Origin: Ailurus styani
Lineage: Eukaryota; Chordata; Mammalia; Carnivora; Ailuridae
Length of the DNA stretch: 64,000 nt
Assembly: GCA_002007465.1 (NCBI GenBank)
Contig: LNAC01000277.1
Coordinates: forward strand, 1,452,989-1,516,988
Reading direction: 5' to 3'
Position numbers and translations under genes: made by a program. Under the pieces are notes generated by a model that was not told where the DNA came from, did no database searches, and saw only the letters and a list, made by a program, of their open reading frames with translations. Below, piece after piece: positions 47,570-58,330 of the stretch (within the stretch, counting starts at the first letter, position 1; each line of letters begins with the position of its first letter).

Positions 47570-47733
47570 CAGTGCTTCTCAGACCTTAATGTGTATGGGA
47601 ATCTCCTGAGGGACTTGTTAAAACATGGAATGCCGAGCTTCAACTCCAGAGTTTCCAGGCTCGAGCAGTTACATCTTTCACAACTGCACAAGCTGATGCC
47701 ACTGGTGCGGGGATCACACCTTGGAAACTACAG
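47570..47733 (-). mobile_element. MER20 (non-autonomous hAT-Charlie DNA transposon)
   Basis: Near full length in reverse: 'cagtgcttctcagaccttaa', 'gggacttgttaaaacatgga', 'agctgatgccactggtgcgg', 'ggatcacaccttggaaacta', ending 'cag'. The termini remain partly inverted-complementary. It is an old, immobile copy. Confidence 0.88.
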
Positions 47734-47810
47734 CTATTTAAAACTTGGTTAAAGAATATGCAGTACTTTCTTGTTTTTATTCAAATGCTGCCTCATTTAA
47801 AAAAACAAAA

Positions 47811-47827
47811 CACACACACACACACAC
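47811..47827. repeat. Short (AC)n run
   Basis: Eight to nine AC units between the MER20 and the MLT1 LTR. Confidence 0.9.
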
Positions 47828-47839
47828 TTTTTATTCTTC

Positions 47840-48183
47840 TATAGACTGAATGCTTGGCTCCCCCCTCCAAATTCATATATTGAAACCTAATCCCCGAAGT
47901 GATGCTATTTGGAGGTGGGGGTCTTTGGGAAGCAATTGCATCATGAGGGCAGAGTTCTCACGAATGGCATGGATGTCCCTATAAAACAGACTCCAGGGCG
48001 CTTTTTGCCATGTAAGGACACAGCGAGAATAGGGGGGAGTCTATGAACCAGGATGTCGGCACCCAACAGACACCATATTGATCTCAGACATCCAGGCCTT
48101 TGGAGGTATGAGAAATAAAGTTCTGCTGTTTATAAACCACTCAGTCTATGATATTCTGTTATAGCAGCCCAAATGGATCAGAT
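47840..48183 (+). mobile_element. MLT1-type LTR (MaLR), sense
   Basis: Near full length: 'ccaaattcatatattgaaac', 'ctatttggaggtgggggtct', 'atcatgagggcagagttctc', 'gccatgtaaggacacagcga', 'tgagaaataaagttctgctg' (polyadenylation region) and 'ttatagcagcccaaatggat'. It is a solitary LTR with no internal sequence. It shares the MLT1 pattern with the antisense copy at 27195-27585. Confidence 0.95.
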
Positions 48184-48439
48184 ATATCAGGATATATATC
48201 AATAATTGCTCCCCAAATGGTCTGTTTTGTAGGTTTAATTTCCTGAAATTGGTTTGACTCTAAGTGGCCTCTATTTCCAATGAAAATCTGATTCCTAGAG
48301 AGTTATGTGACTCCCTGCATAAAATTGTTGCTGAGTAGCTTGTGCAAGGTACTTAGCTGGAGAACCAAGTACTGAAAAGACATAGATAATACCTAAGGTA
48401 AAAGTAAAATATCAGTGATGCTGACGATGAGAACTATAG

Positions 48440-48590
48440 CTGACACTGCTGAGCACTCACTCTGAGTCTAGGGCTCACATCAGCACCCTACGAGTATTAT
48501 CTCAGTTCATCTGCACTGCCATTGTAGGATTTGGGTCTATCTCATTTTTTTCAAAGATGAGGAAGCTGAGGCATATTTCACATGCTATGG
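48440..48590 (-). mobile_element. MIR element, antisense
   Basis: 'gctgagcactcactctgagt', 'tacgagtattatctcagttc' and 'tcaaagatgaggaagctgag' follow the reverse MIR order. Confidence 0.83.
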
Positions 48591-49265
48591 AAAGGGAATT
48601 GTTTATTTAGTTATCTGCTGTACTAATCCATTTATTTTGAATACAGACCTTGAAATAATTCCCCAATAATGCCCAAAGACAGTGTAATAAGCTTTAACAA
48701 CATGGCAGCAGCGATGTTTACACTGATTCAACTGTAATTTGCTAAGATAATACATTTTAGGCTTTTAGATGAATGAATGGGATGATAGAAAGTGTGACAA
48801 TTAAACTTTTGGGAGAAGATAACACCATTTTAGATCTATACAGGAAACATTTTTAAATACACAAAGCTACTGTTTTTTTTTTACTTGCTTAACTCATGGA
48901 TAGACCACTATGTAGAAAAAAAGTAAACCCTTCTCAAGTAGAGAGAAAATATAATCGTTGAAAAGAAAGCATCTTATAAAAATTAGAAACTTTTAGCGTG
49001 TCCATGGCCCATGAAAGTCCCTAGTTTAGCAGGATGATTTATACAGAAAACTGGTTCTCAAACAAGAAAGCAGAATCCAACACCAGAATGGGTTGTTCCC
49101 TTATGATGGCAATGCTTTCCTGGTTCCCTCCCATTGCTCTCTCTGTCCAAAGATCCCTCCATGACATCTTCCCAGCCAACCCTACCCCGACTGGAAGGCT
49201 CAAATCAAATGCTTTCTCTAAGTCAGTGATTCTTAACATAGGGCCTAGAACCTCCCTCTCCTGCC
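48591..49265. other. Unassigned sequence
   Basis: About 675 bases, AT-rich until 49030, then more balanced. No gene is recognised. It borders the CA-rich satellite. Confidence 0.5.
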
Positions 49266-50038
49266 GCACACACACCACATCCCCCCCCATGTATGTATAC
49301 CACACGCTGCACACACATCCCCACATATCACATACCACATATCACACACACACCACATACATCACATACATATACCACACACACACTTCACATACACACA
49401 CATCACACACTGCATGCACATACACACTGCACACACCCATGTACTCACCACAAATATATACACATACCACACACACACCCCGCACATATCCACACACTAC
49501 ACACTGTACATACCACAAATATACCACACATTGTACATACACACACCCACAAACACACTGCACACATACATACTCCACACATCACACATCACACATGGTA
49601 CACATACCACATACACACACACCCCATGTCACACACCATGCACTGTAAACACACAACATACATACAATGCACACTGTACATACAAAGAGTGCACACACAC
49701 ACCCTACATATCACACCCCCCCACACACATTTACCCCATATACAAACACTGCACAAACACACACTGCACACATACATATACCACATATCACATGCCACAC
49801 ACTGCACACATATACACATACACTATACACATCCACAAACCACACATACACACCCCACACATACCACACACTGCACACACTACACAAATACATATACACA
49901 TACCACACACATACACACAACCATACACTGTCTGCACACCACAAGCATCACACACCCACAGCATGCACACCACACACAGATAACACATACACTTACACAC
50001 AGCCTGCACATACACATGTCACACATCATATACATACC
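49266..50038. repeat. ~770-bp CA-rich satellite
   Basis: A long irregular array of cac/aca/tac words ('ccacacactgcacacac', 'cacataccacatatcaca') with G scarce on the plus strand. Degenerate units of roughly 20-30 bases recur but no fixed period is evident. Because stop codons are nearly absent from such words, several frames on both strands stay open (up to 253 codons, Thr/His-rich). They are artefacts. Confidence 0.97.
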
Positions 50039-50189
50039 TCCAGTAGTTCCATAAACTTGTTGTAATTACATGCCTAATGGGAGCAATATTGTTCTGGAGA
50101 AAGATCTATACCCTTTATCAGGTTCTCCAAGAGATTTATGTCTTTCTTAATACAAAAACTGAAATAATCTCTTTCTTGTGAATTATCCT

Positions 50190-50372
50190 ATCACTTTAGA
50201 TAACCTCTCCTGCCATTTAGCATATGCCTTCTAGTTATTCATCCTTTATCTCCTTGGTAGATTATAAACTCCTTCAGGGCAGGATCCGTGTCTGATTTGC
50301 CCCTGGGTTCTTGCCAAAGCACTTAGCACTGAGAAAGTCCTTAATAAATATTTACTGAAGGAAGGAAAGAAT
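50190..50372 (+). mobile_element. L2 3' end
   Basis: 'gattataaactccttcaggg', 'caggatccgtgtctgatttg', 'agcacttagcactgagaaag' and 'ccttaataaatatttactga' form a clear sense L2 terminus. Confidence 0.9.
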
Positions 50373-51334
50373 AAAGGTAGGAAAGCAGGGAGGGAACTTC
50401 AAAAACTGTCAGATTTATTCCCAGTCTCCTGACAAGGTTATGCCAAACTGCCTCCGATAGATGACTCTGCAAGTGTCAGATACTAAATCACTTTAGCAAA
50501 ATCACTTTCTCAGTGTGGTTCACCAACTACAAACTAGGACCACGATTCAACCCAATATATATTCTCTCTCTGTCTCTAATTTAATGTGTCACCTCATACA
50601 GCTAATACTTAATTTGCAAGAGGTCTTGGAAAATACGTATCAGACACAGAAAGTATTAAGCAATTAGGACAAAGAAACTGTTTTAATGATTTGGCTGTCT
50701 GTGTTAAACAACGATCAAAGTTCTGTCCGTGATTCATACAGGGGTTACTGATATGTCAAATCGGTTCTAGGAAATACATCGGAGGAGTTGAATTAGTCAA
50801 GAATAGAAAAATTGTGCCAGAAGAAAAAGGGGGGTGGGTATTTGGTAATGCTCTCATTTAATCTGCAGATGGTTCTACTTAAAGGAACCTTTCCCTGTGA
50901 ACAGAAGATCTTTCCATAGATTAATTAAAGGGGGCATCCAATATTAAGACCCAAGATTAAGAAGGCTCCTATTAAAAAAAAAAGCTCATTTGTTAGATTA
51001 CTCGATTAACTTTAAAATATCCATCATCTTTGAAAACATTTACCAGAGTCTCATAATCAGGTGCACACAGGAAAATCTGTCACTCTCTAAGTAAATGCCA
51101 CCCTTGAATACCTGGTCCCTGCTTTTTGAAGTAGACATTTTATTGTTTTGAGGAAAGTGATTTCCAGTGCTAACAGGGTTGAAGTTTCCAGGTAGAAGAA
51201 ACATCATTATATATTCTGCTCTCGTTGAAAGGTGAAATTTTTATTTCCTCATTTCCTTCTCTAAATTGGAGAGGAAAAATCAGAGAGACATAGAAGAGAG
51301 GCTGAAAGTTCTTTATAACTAACAAGGACGACTT
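50373..51334. other. Unassigned sequence
   Basis: About 960 bases with no recognised gene or repeat. Confidence 0.5.
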
Positions 51335-51475
51335 GAATATATTGGGCGCTGACTTCATGCCAACACAGTGTTATTTACTTAACACTGATTGTATCATTTA
51401 TTTCTCAAAAGCTCCCTAGAAATTGGGCATATTATTAACCCATTTTACAGATGAGGAAAGACAGGATCGTAAAGG
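51335..51475 (-). mobile_element. MIR element, antisense
   Basis: 'attgggcgctgacttcatgc', 'gattgtatcatttatttctc' and 'aacccattttacagatgagg' match the reverse MIR. Confidence 0.85.
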
Positions 51476-51660
51476 CAATGTTAACTCTTCAGCTTTATGG
51501 ACTTCAGTTACTAGATTTAACTGGCACAAAGATTCATGTGTCTTTGTTTTAGGGGGAAAATAATAATTGAAGAGCCTGAAACATACATACAAAGCTCAAT
51601 GAACTGAACAAGAAAAATATTTATCAGTTTTGTTTCAAAAGCTTATGCTTGATCTTTTTT

Positions 51661-51882
51661 ATTTATTTTTTTAATCTTTTTTAATTTTTTTTAAAGATTT
51701 TATTTATTTATTTCACAGAGGGAGAGAGATCACAAGGAGGCAGAGAAGCAGGCAGAGAGAGAGGGGGGGAAGCAGGCTCTCCGCTGAGCAGGGAGCCCAA
51801 TGCGGGCCTCGATTCCAGGACCCTGAGATCATGACCTGAGCTGAAAGCAGAGGCTTTAACCCACTGAGCCACCCAGGCACCC
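51661..51882 (-). mobile_element. CAN-SINE, young subfamily, with 13-bp TSD
   Basis: T-rich start, 'cacaaggaggcagagaagca', 'gagccacccaggcaccc' head. TSD 'cttgatctttttt' lies at 51648-51660 and 51883-51895. It sits immediately next to the tail of another SINE in the same orientation. Confidence 0.95.
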
Positions 51883-51895
51883 CTTGATCTTTTTT

Positions 51896-51904
51896 AAAAA
51901 AAGT

Positions 51905-51950
<46 letters not shown>

Positions 51951-52156
51951 GAGAGAGAGAGAGTGTGTGTGTGTGTGAGTGAGAGTGGGGTGGGGGGGTG
52001 CAAGGTGGGGAGAGAGAGGGAAGGAGAAAGAATCACAAACAGACTCCCTGGTGAGCACAGAGCCAGTCATGGGGCTTGATCTCAGGATCCTGAGATCATG
52101 ACCCAAGCAAAACCAAGAGTTGTAAGCTTAAAACCCACTCAGCCACCCAGGTGCCC
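51896..52156 (-). mobile_element. CAN-SINE, older copy with expanded tail
   Basis: The antisense head 'cagccacccaggtgccc' ends at 52156 and the body is diverged ('gatctcaggatcctgagatc'). The usual (ttta) tail is replaced by a (TATC)11 run plus GA and GT runs, so the tail has become a microsatellite. Confidence 0.92.
51906..51950. repeat. (TATC)11 microsatellite
   Basis: An uninterrupted tetranucleotide run in the tail of the SINE, followed by (GA) and (GT) runs to about 51978. Likely polymorphic. Confidence 0.98.
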
Positions 52157-53050
52157 TAAAAAACTAATACTTTATCTTTTTAATTTGAAAAGATGGATAT
52201 ACAGATGCTATAATGCTTTTTATCAAAAGAAGCTACTATTACTACTTATTGCTTGATCCAGCTTGATAATGTGGGTAACACACTGTACTCACTACTTAGA
52301 GGAATTCACTTATGAATGGCTCATACTTATGAATCAGTATAAAATACTGTCTATTTTGTTATATCAGACAAGGTTTGAAAACACTCTATTTTTTAATGTC
52401 TGTCTATACAGGAGCTGTCATCTTCTAGAACATTTTGATCTAATTTTTCCATACACATTAAAAATGTTATTTAAAAACTGCTGCTACATGATGGATTTAT
52501 TTTTGGTCTTTAGAATGATGGCTTTGGGCAGGTTTCTCTTTAAAATTCAGGAATACATAAATGGAACAAATCCACACAATATATAAATCCTGGCATTTTC
52601 TGAGTCTTGTGGAGGGCTGACTGTTGTAGGAGATGCAAAAGGAGAGGCACACATGTAGAGGAGCAGATGTGGCTGCGCCTGTCACACATGCAAACGTGTG
52701 ATTTGACTCCAAAAGCCAGTGTTCTTCCCAGCCACCTTATGAAAAGTAAAGGGCTTTGCATGCCTGCAAGAGGATATTTTAAGCAATGACCTTTGCAGAA
52801 TAAACAAACGAAAATTAAATTAGGCCAAAAGGACTTCCATATCCTTTAATAGTTCATAATTTAGTTATGCTACAATTATCCCTCTTCCTCTCATAAGGAC
52901 AACAGAGGACATAAAAATGCACACACTAAATACTACATTTCCATTTTCTTTCCCAATGTACACTATTATTGCATCCTCAGAACAAACATCCTACATTACA
53001 TTTGGAATTATGGTCAATTTGAATGCAAGTTTTCCTGTTGTTCGAGAAAA
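52157..53050. other. Unassigned sequence
   Basis: About 890 bases. The plus frame of 107 codons at 52263-52586 starts in AT-rich DNA and has no named similarity. No repeat is recognised. Confidence 0.5.
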
Positions 53051-53065
53051 GGAAAAAAGGAATAT

Positions 53066-53261
53066 ATTTTTTAAAGATTTTATTTATTTATTTGACACAG
53101 AGAGAGAGAGATCAAGTAGGCAGAGAGTCAGGCAGAGAGACAGGAGGAAGCAGGCTCCCTACTGAGCAGAGAGCCCGATGCGGGCCTCGATCCCAGGACC
53201 CTGAGACCATGACCTGAGCCGAAGGCAGAGGTTTTAACCCACTGAGCCACCCAGGTGCCCT
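53066..53261 (-). mobile_element. CAN-SINE, young subfamily, with ~15-bp TSD
   Basis: 'gatcaagtaggcagagagtc', 'gatgcgggcctcgatcccag' and head 'gagccacccaggtgccc'. TSD 'ggaaaaaaggaatat' (53051-53065) recurs as 'ggaaaaacggaatat' (53262-53276), with one mismatch. Confidence 0.96.
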
Positions 53262-53276
53262 GGAAAAACGGAATAT

Positions 53277-56200
53277 TGAACTGTGAAGCACAGTCACATG
53301 TCAGGGGACCAGTTTGCTGATTTTTAGGTAAACAGAGTTGATGCTTCAGGTGCACGCCGGAGGACAGAAACAAGGGACATCCTTACTCTCTCCCTGCCCT
53401 GGTCCTCTGGTTTCTCTCTGAGTCTCCTTTCTCTTCTCTCTGAGGTCATCTAGTCTGAACTGGAACCCAGTTACTATCTGGAGGGGCAGACTTCTCCGGA
53501 TAAGGCTAAACTGGCTAAGTTTTAAGTCATTCTGAGCATATTTCTGGAATATTATGAACGGCCTATATATTTCTGAACCTGGGCCCAATCCCAGGCAGAA
53601 TGAGTGACATTCTGTTCAGGCAGCTGTTGCTTTTTTTAGAACACAGAGCTTGCCCTCTCTCTGGCAGTGGGGTGGACGTGCAGGTTGATAGACAGTAGGA
53701 TTTATGCTCCTTGTATGACATGGTCTCTCAACAAGTCCCAGAGAACCCGGTACAAGGGCACGGGAAGGACAAAGTTTCTCACAAGCCTGTGACAACAATC
53801 AGTATTACCATGGTGCTTTCGCAAAATGGTCTGGAGGCCTCCAACGTGGTCTCACTTTGTGCAGACGACAGATACAAATCAAGGTTGAGAAAGGTGCTGT
53901 AGATAGTGTACACCTTTCCTGCCAACCTTTCCTGTGCAAATGGATCCATGTAGACATCATCCACAGTCTAGCTGTAAGGAAAATCTGCCAGCCACAATGG
54001 AAGGAGGGAGTGCAAAAAGTACTCAAGTGCTCATTTGTTCAAATTAGACAAGGCAGTAATTATGATGACCAAGAGAGGGTTGTCAGTGATGATGATATCA
54101 TAATATTATGATAATCACAGTATTCTATTTTTCTCATTATCAAAAGCAAGTTGCATAATTTCACCATTGGCAAAAAGCCTTAAAACAAAACTCATGAGAC
54201 TCATATCACCAGCAATACTACTCCTGACTTGAGATTTTTCAAAGGCCGAAGCTTATTCTTAGTTCACACTTTTGAACAGAAACCATTCTGATTTAGGAAA
54301 GACATTGCTATATTTTAAGATCCAGTGACTAATACAATATTTAGTACCAATAACCTCTAAATTAGAAAGGTACCTCAGTAATATAGAATACAGTTTTAGC
54401 AATAAACAGAAAGTTGTTTTATTTAATTTGTGAGAGTCTGCGTGCAAGATGGGATGACATTATGCACAGGGAGCACTTTGGTGGATACAAGCCTGGAATT
54501 CAAGACCCAAGTGTCTCTTTATCCCGCAATGCAATCCTTGGATATTGGCATGATGTTAGATGGAAGACAACACGGACCTCTGGAGGTGAAGAACATTCCT
54601 ATTCACTTTCACAAATATTAACAAACCATGTTGTTGGGTGGGAAACATGGGGACCTGTCAATTATTCCCACCCACCATGTGTGCTAGAGCAGGATAGTGT
54701 TTCTTAAACTATCTGGGGGAAAAGATCTGCTTTCTCCCCACCCCAATCCTTCACAGATTGATACTCTTATAAAATACAATATAAGTCAATTACTAGAGAA
54801 ATAAATTTAGAAAACTAAACATACAAAATGGAACCCTTCAATTTTTGTAACCAGATTCAGAAGACATGGTCAAACTGTAATATATGACTGCCCACTCTCT
54901 ATTTCTTTGTTTATCTCATCACAGACGACAGACAAACAACTCATTTTATGTGGCATGAAAACAGGAAGTTAGGGATCTTTAGTCATCTCACGTGAAATAA
55001 TGAAATGGGGAAGAAAAAAGGCAGGCATAAAAATGAGACAGAATCGAGCATGTAAATATTAATGGGAAGATGATGACATCATGACAGTATAAGCTGCCAT
55101 TAAAGTTCCCTGGTGATCAGCTCTGGAGAATCAAGAAACTTGCAGGTTCCCCTTGAGAATCACTTGAGAATTTTAAGGATATCAATGATTAGTGAGCTAC
55201 TGTACACGTGCTACAGTGTGTAATTAACCTGTGGCACCTGCAGAGGTTGAATATTATTGCAGCAAACAGATTAGCTCCTTATGCATGAATAAAAACTACC
55301 AGTTACGTTTAAGAGAATAATTACAAGGCATACTACTTTGGAGATTTCAGGATCTCAAACTGATTATCAGCTGGAAAGAGTTTCCCATTGTGCAGTAAAA
55401 TGGCATTAGTTCAAGTATGTAAGACTTTCCTTTTTACTGCGACTTCAGCATTGGCTGTTAAGAGGATTTAAGTCAACTGGTTATTTGTCCAAAGTGACAG
55501 AATGTGTCCTCACAGTTATGACACTTCATTTTTATTCTGTGAGAAAGTTAGGTGCACAGGGAGGCAGAGTGATGTCTGCTGCTAGAGCTCAAATTAGAGT
55601 ACTATAGGGAACAACAGGCACCGGGAAAGACAAAGTCTATTTTTTAAAACCTCAAGTTATATAAACACTTAATTCAAAAGGGAAACAGATTAAATGTCCC
55701 CTTAGCTTGGGGGAGCTGCACCAGCCCATCTTATGAAACAGGCACCAAGCTGACTTGACATGCACCTCCATCAATGTAGCAAGTTCAAGGTCTGCCATGG
55801 ATCTCTCAAATAGGACAAGCATCTGGCTACCCTCAAGACTCCTTCTACAAATTCAGTTGTCCTCATTTTTATAAGAATGGAACCAGAAGTTTTTGCAAAT
55901 GTGAGAGTCAACTGCTCTTGTCTGATTCTAAAATGTGAGGGTATTTGTGAGAGTCCTCTTTTACCTGCTGCATTAAGACACTTAACAGATGGCTGTGGAT
56001 GCTTCTTGGCATCTGAATTAAAGAAATAGTCATCGTATCCTTTTATAGTTTTAATTTAAGGAAGTACAGCTATCCACTTGGTGTGACCATGAAATAAAAT
56101 GGTCACATATAATTGCAGTAAAGTGTTAAAAGTCCTATCAAAATCTGAAATTGGGTATTTCTAGAAATGCAAGAAGGTTCAAGTCTAGGGAGGGTGACAG

Positions 56201-56859
56201 ACAAACTGAGAATTATAGAAAGTGCAAAGTGCCACGAGAGATGCAGGCATGTGTGGGGACCATGTAAAAGGCAGAAAAACTTTCTGGGAAATGAAAAAGC
56301 TTATTTCTGGCTTTATTCCCCTAAAGGAGGGATTTTCAGCTGGTCTACAGACACTGAGATGATAGCTGACTTAATTGATGACATTTGGTAATGACAGCGA
56401 TTTGCTTCCTGGGAGAAAGGAAACAGTAATTATCAAATCACATGGTTCCTCTTACGTAGACTAAGGAATCAAGACGACACATTCATATCAGTTCTAAACA
56501 GCAGCCATTCAAGGCAGCAAGCAACTGAAATGAAGTTGTTCACATCTTTCAAAGCTCAATGAATTCAGAAAATATGACAGGTTGGCTTCAGAAAACTCTC
56601 TTATAGTATCCACTGTGACTCCATAGCTCTAAATTGTTAAGAAGTTGAACTTTTTTTTTTCATGGTTAGAGTAAGCTTTAACACATATTTGTTAATGGAA
56701 TAAATAATCCCAGGAAAAATAATAGTTTTGTTTTAGTGTCACAAATAAAAGAAGTTGGTCCCAGTCTGATTACCAAATATAAAAGACAGATTTCATAGTA
56801 ACAATGCAAAATATAAGCAAGACTCACAACTAGAAGAATTTTTTCAATTCCAAAGTTTA
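53277..56859. other. 3.6-kb repeat-poor block, candidate regulatory DNA
   Basis: No SINE, LINE or LTR is recognised over about 3.6 kb, apart from a weak DNA-transposon-like scrap near 54690-54760. Frames up to 97 codons (54414-54707) have no named similarity. 53700-54030 and 55080-55480 look like complex unique sequence and could be conserved non-coding DNA. Judged by eye only. Confidence 0.4.
55080..55480. promoter_or_regulatory. Candidate conserved non-coding element
   Basis: Unique sequence dense in motif-like strings: 'gtacacgtgctac' (E-box-like core cacgtg), 'gtgtaattaacctgtggc' (homeodomain- and Runt-like), and 'cttatgcatgaataaa' (POU/homeodomain-like). No open frame spans it. The call is by inspection, and conservation is untested. 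Confidence 0.25.
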
Positions 56860-57295
56860 TATTATTCTAAAAAAGGGAAACAGCCCAAATGTCCACCCAC
56901 TGAAGAATGGATAAACAGAATGTTGTGTGTTCATATAGTGAAATGTTCTTCGGTAATAAAGAAGAAATGAAGCACTGATATAATCTATACAACATGGACA
57001 GACTTCAAAAACTTTACACCAAGTGAAAGATCATATACTGTACGATTACCTTTATGGAAATGTCCAGAAAATGCAGATCTATGGAGACAGGAAGCAGATT
57101 AGTGGCTGCCTAGGGCTGGTTGTGGGAATGAAGAGTGACTGAAAATGGGCACAAACTTTCTTTTTGGGGTGATGGAAATGTTCTAGAACTAGGACATGGT
57201 AATTATTGCTTAACTCTGCAAACACACTAACAATCACTGACATGTACACTTAAAGTAGGTGAATTTTATGGTATGTACACGTTGTTGCTGTGACT
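56860..57295 (+). mobile_element. L1 3' end, sense
   Basis: A clear sense L1 3' region: 'cagcccaaatgtccacccac', 'tgaagaatggataaacagaa', 'tagtggctgcctagggctgg', 'tttggggtgatggaaatgtt' and 'cacttaaagtaggtgaattt'. Short frames only. Confidence 0.95.
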
Positions 57296-57539
57296 CAGCA
57301 GTTATTTGATATATTTGTATTGATGAACAATTACACAAATGACATAATTTAATTTTAAAGGGCAATCTATCTCTTTCTGTATTTATTTCTATATCCATCT
57401 ATACACCTATCTTGACTCAAAATGTTAAGGTTACTTATAAATGTAATGCACCACAAATTAAAGAATGAATGAATTAAGTTGCTCCCTTTCTCTTTTTTCC
57501 TATGGTAATTATATTTTACAGTAGTTTATTTATTCAGTA

Positions 57540-57852
57540 TTTATTTAAGTATTTATTAAGCACTTTCCCATGCACTGAAATTCAAAGTACAGTGAGCCCT
57601 GGTCTCTGCCCTTGAGAAGTTTATGGTTTATGGTTTGTAATAAAAATAATAAAAAATTAGAGCAAAATGTGGTGAATACTATGACAAAGGCATATGTTGG
57701 ATATTGTGGGGTGGGGAGATGACTTTCAACCAAGCCAACTCAAGAACATTACATAGGAATTAGCTACATGATGGCTACATGCCATTAGCTACCTGCAGAA
57801 GGATGGATATTCCAGCAGAAAGAACATCATGGAGGTTAGAAAGAGCATGATA
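57540..57852 (-). mobile_element. L2, antisense, first part (split by SINE)
   Basis: Reverse L2 from 'atttattaagcactttccca' through 'tgcccttgagaagtttatgg' to 'ggatggatattccagcagaa'. It continues after the SINE at 58061. Confidence 0.82.
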
Positions 57853-58060
57853 GGGGGCACCTGGGTGGCTCAGATGGTTAAGCATCTGACTCTTGGTTTT
57901 GGCTCAGGTATGATCTCAGGGTTGTGAGATCAAGCTCTGCATTGGGTTCCATGCTCAGCAGGGAGTCTACTTGAAGGTCCTCTCCCTCTGCCCCTCCCCC
58001 TGCTTGGGCATGCTCTCTCTCATGCTCTCTCTCTCATATAAATGTTAAAAAAAAAAAAAG
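57853..58060 (+). mobile_element. CAN-SINE, older subtype, inserted in L2
   Basis: 'gggcacctgggtggctcaga', 'agggttgtgagatcaagctc', 'cctctgcccctccccctgct', with poly-A tail. No convincing TSD is seen. Confidence 0.95.
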
Positions 58061-58330
58061 ATTGAGCATGTGGTACTTGGGGAACTTGTGTAGGTTCTGC
58101 AGACTAAGGTGATGAGTGTACTCCAGGTATCCATAGGAAATAGAAATAAGGCCAGAACACAGGACCAATACAAGTTCAGAAAAAGCCTACTATGACAAGC
58201 TAAGGATCACAAAAAGGGTCTTAGATTTTTGAACATGAAATCCCATGAAGGGTTTCAAGTTGACATATGAAAATCAGATGGGTATATTAAAGAGATCATT
58301 TCAGTGTGAGTGTGGAGGACAGACAGGATC
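58061..58330 (-). mobile_element. L2, antisense, second part
   Basis: Continues the split element: 'gtcttagatttttgaacatg', 'catgaagggtttcaagttga' and 'aaagagatcatttcagtgtg' correspond to the reverse L2 ORF2 region. Confidence 0.75.

Noticed and set aside
49034..50065. Long Thr/His-rich plus-strand frames (204, 253, 189 and 132 codons) and Val/Cys-rich minus-strand frames
   Set aside because: All lie in the CA-rich satellite, where stop codons are nearly impossible. Several frames are open at once and no codon preference or domain is visible.
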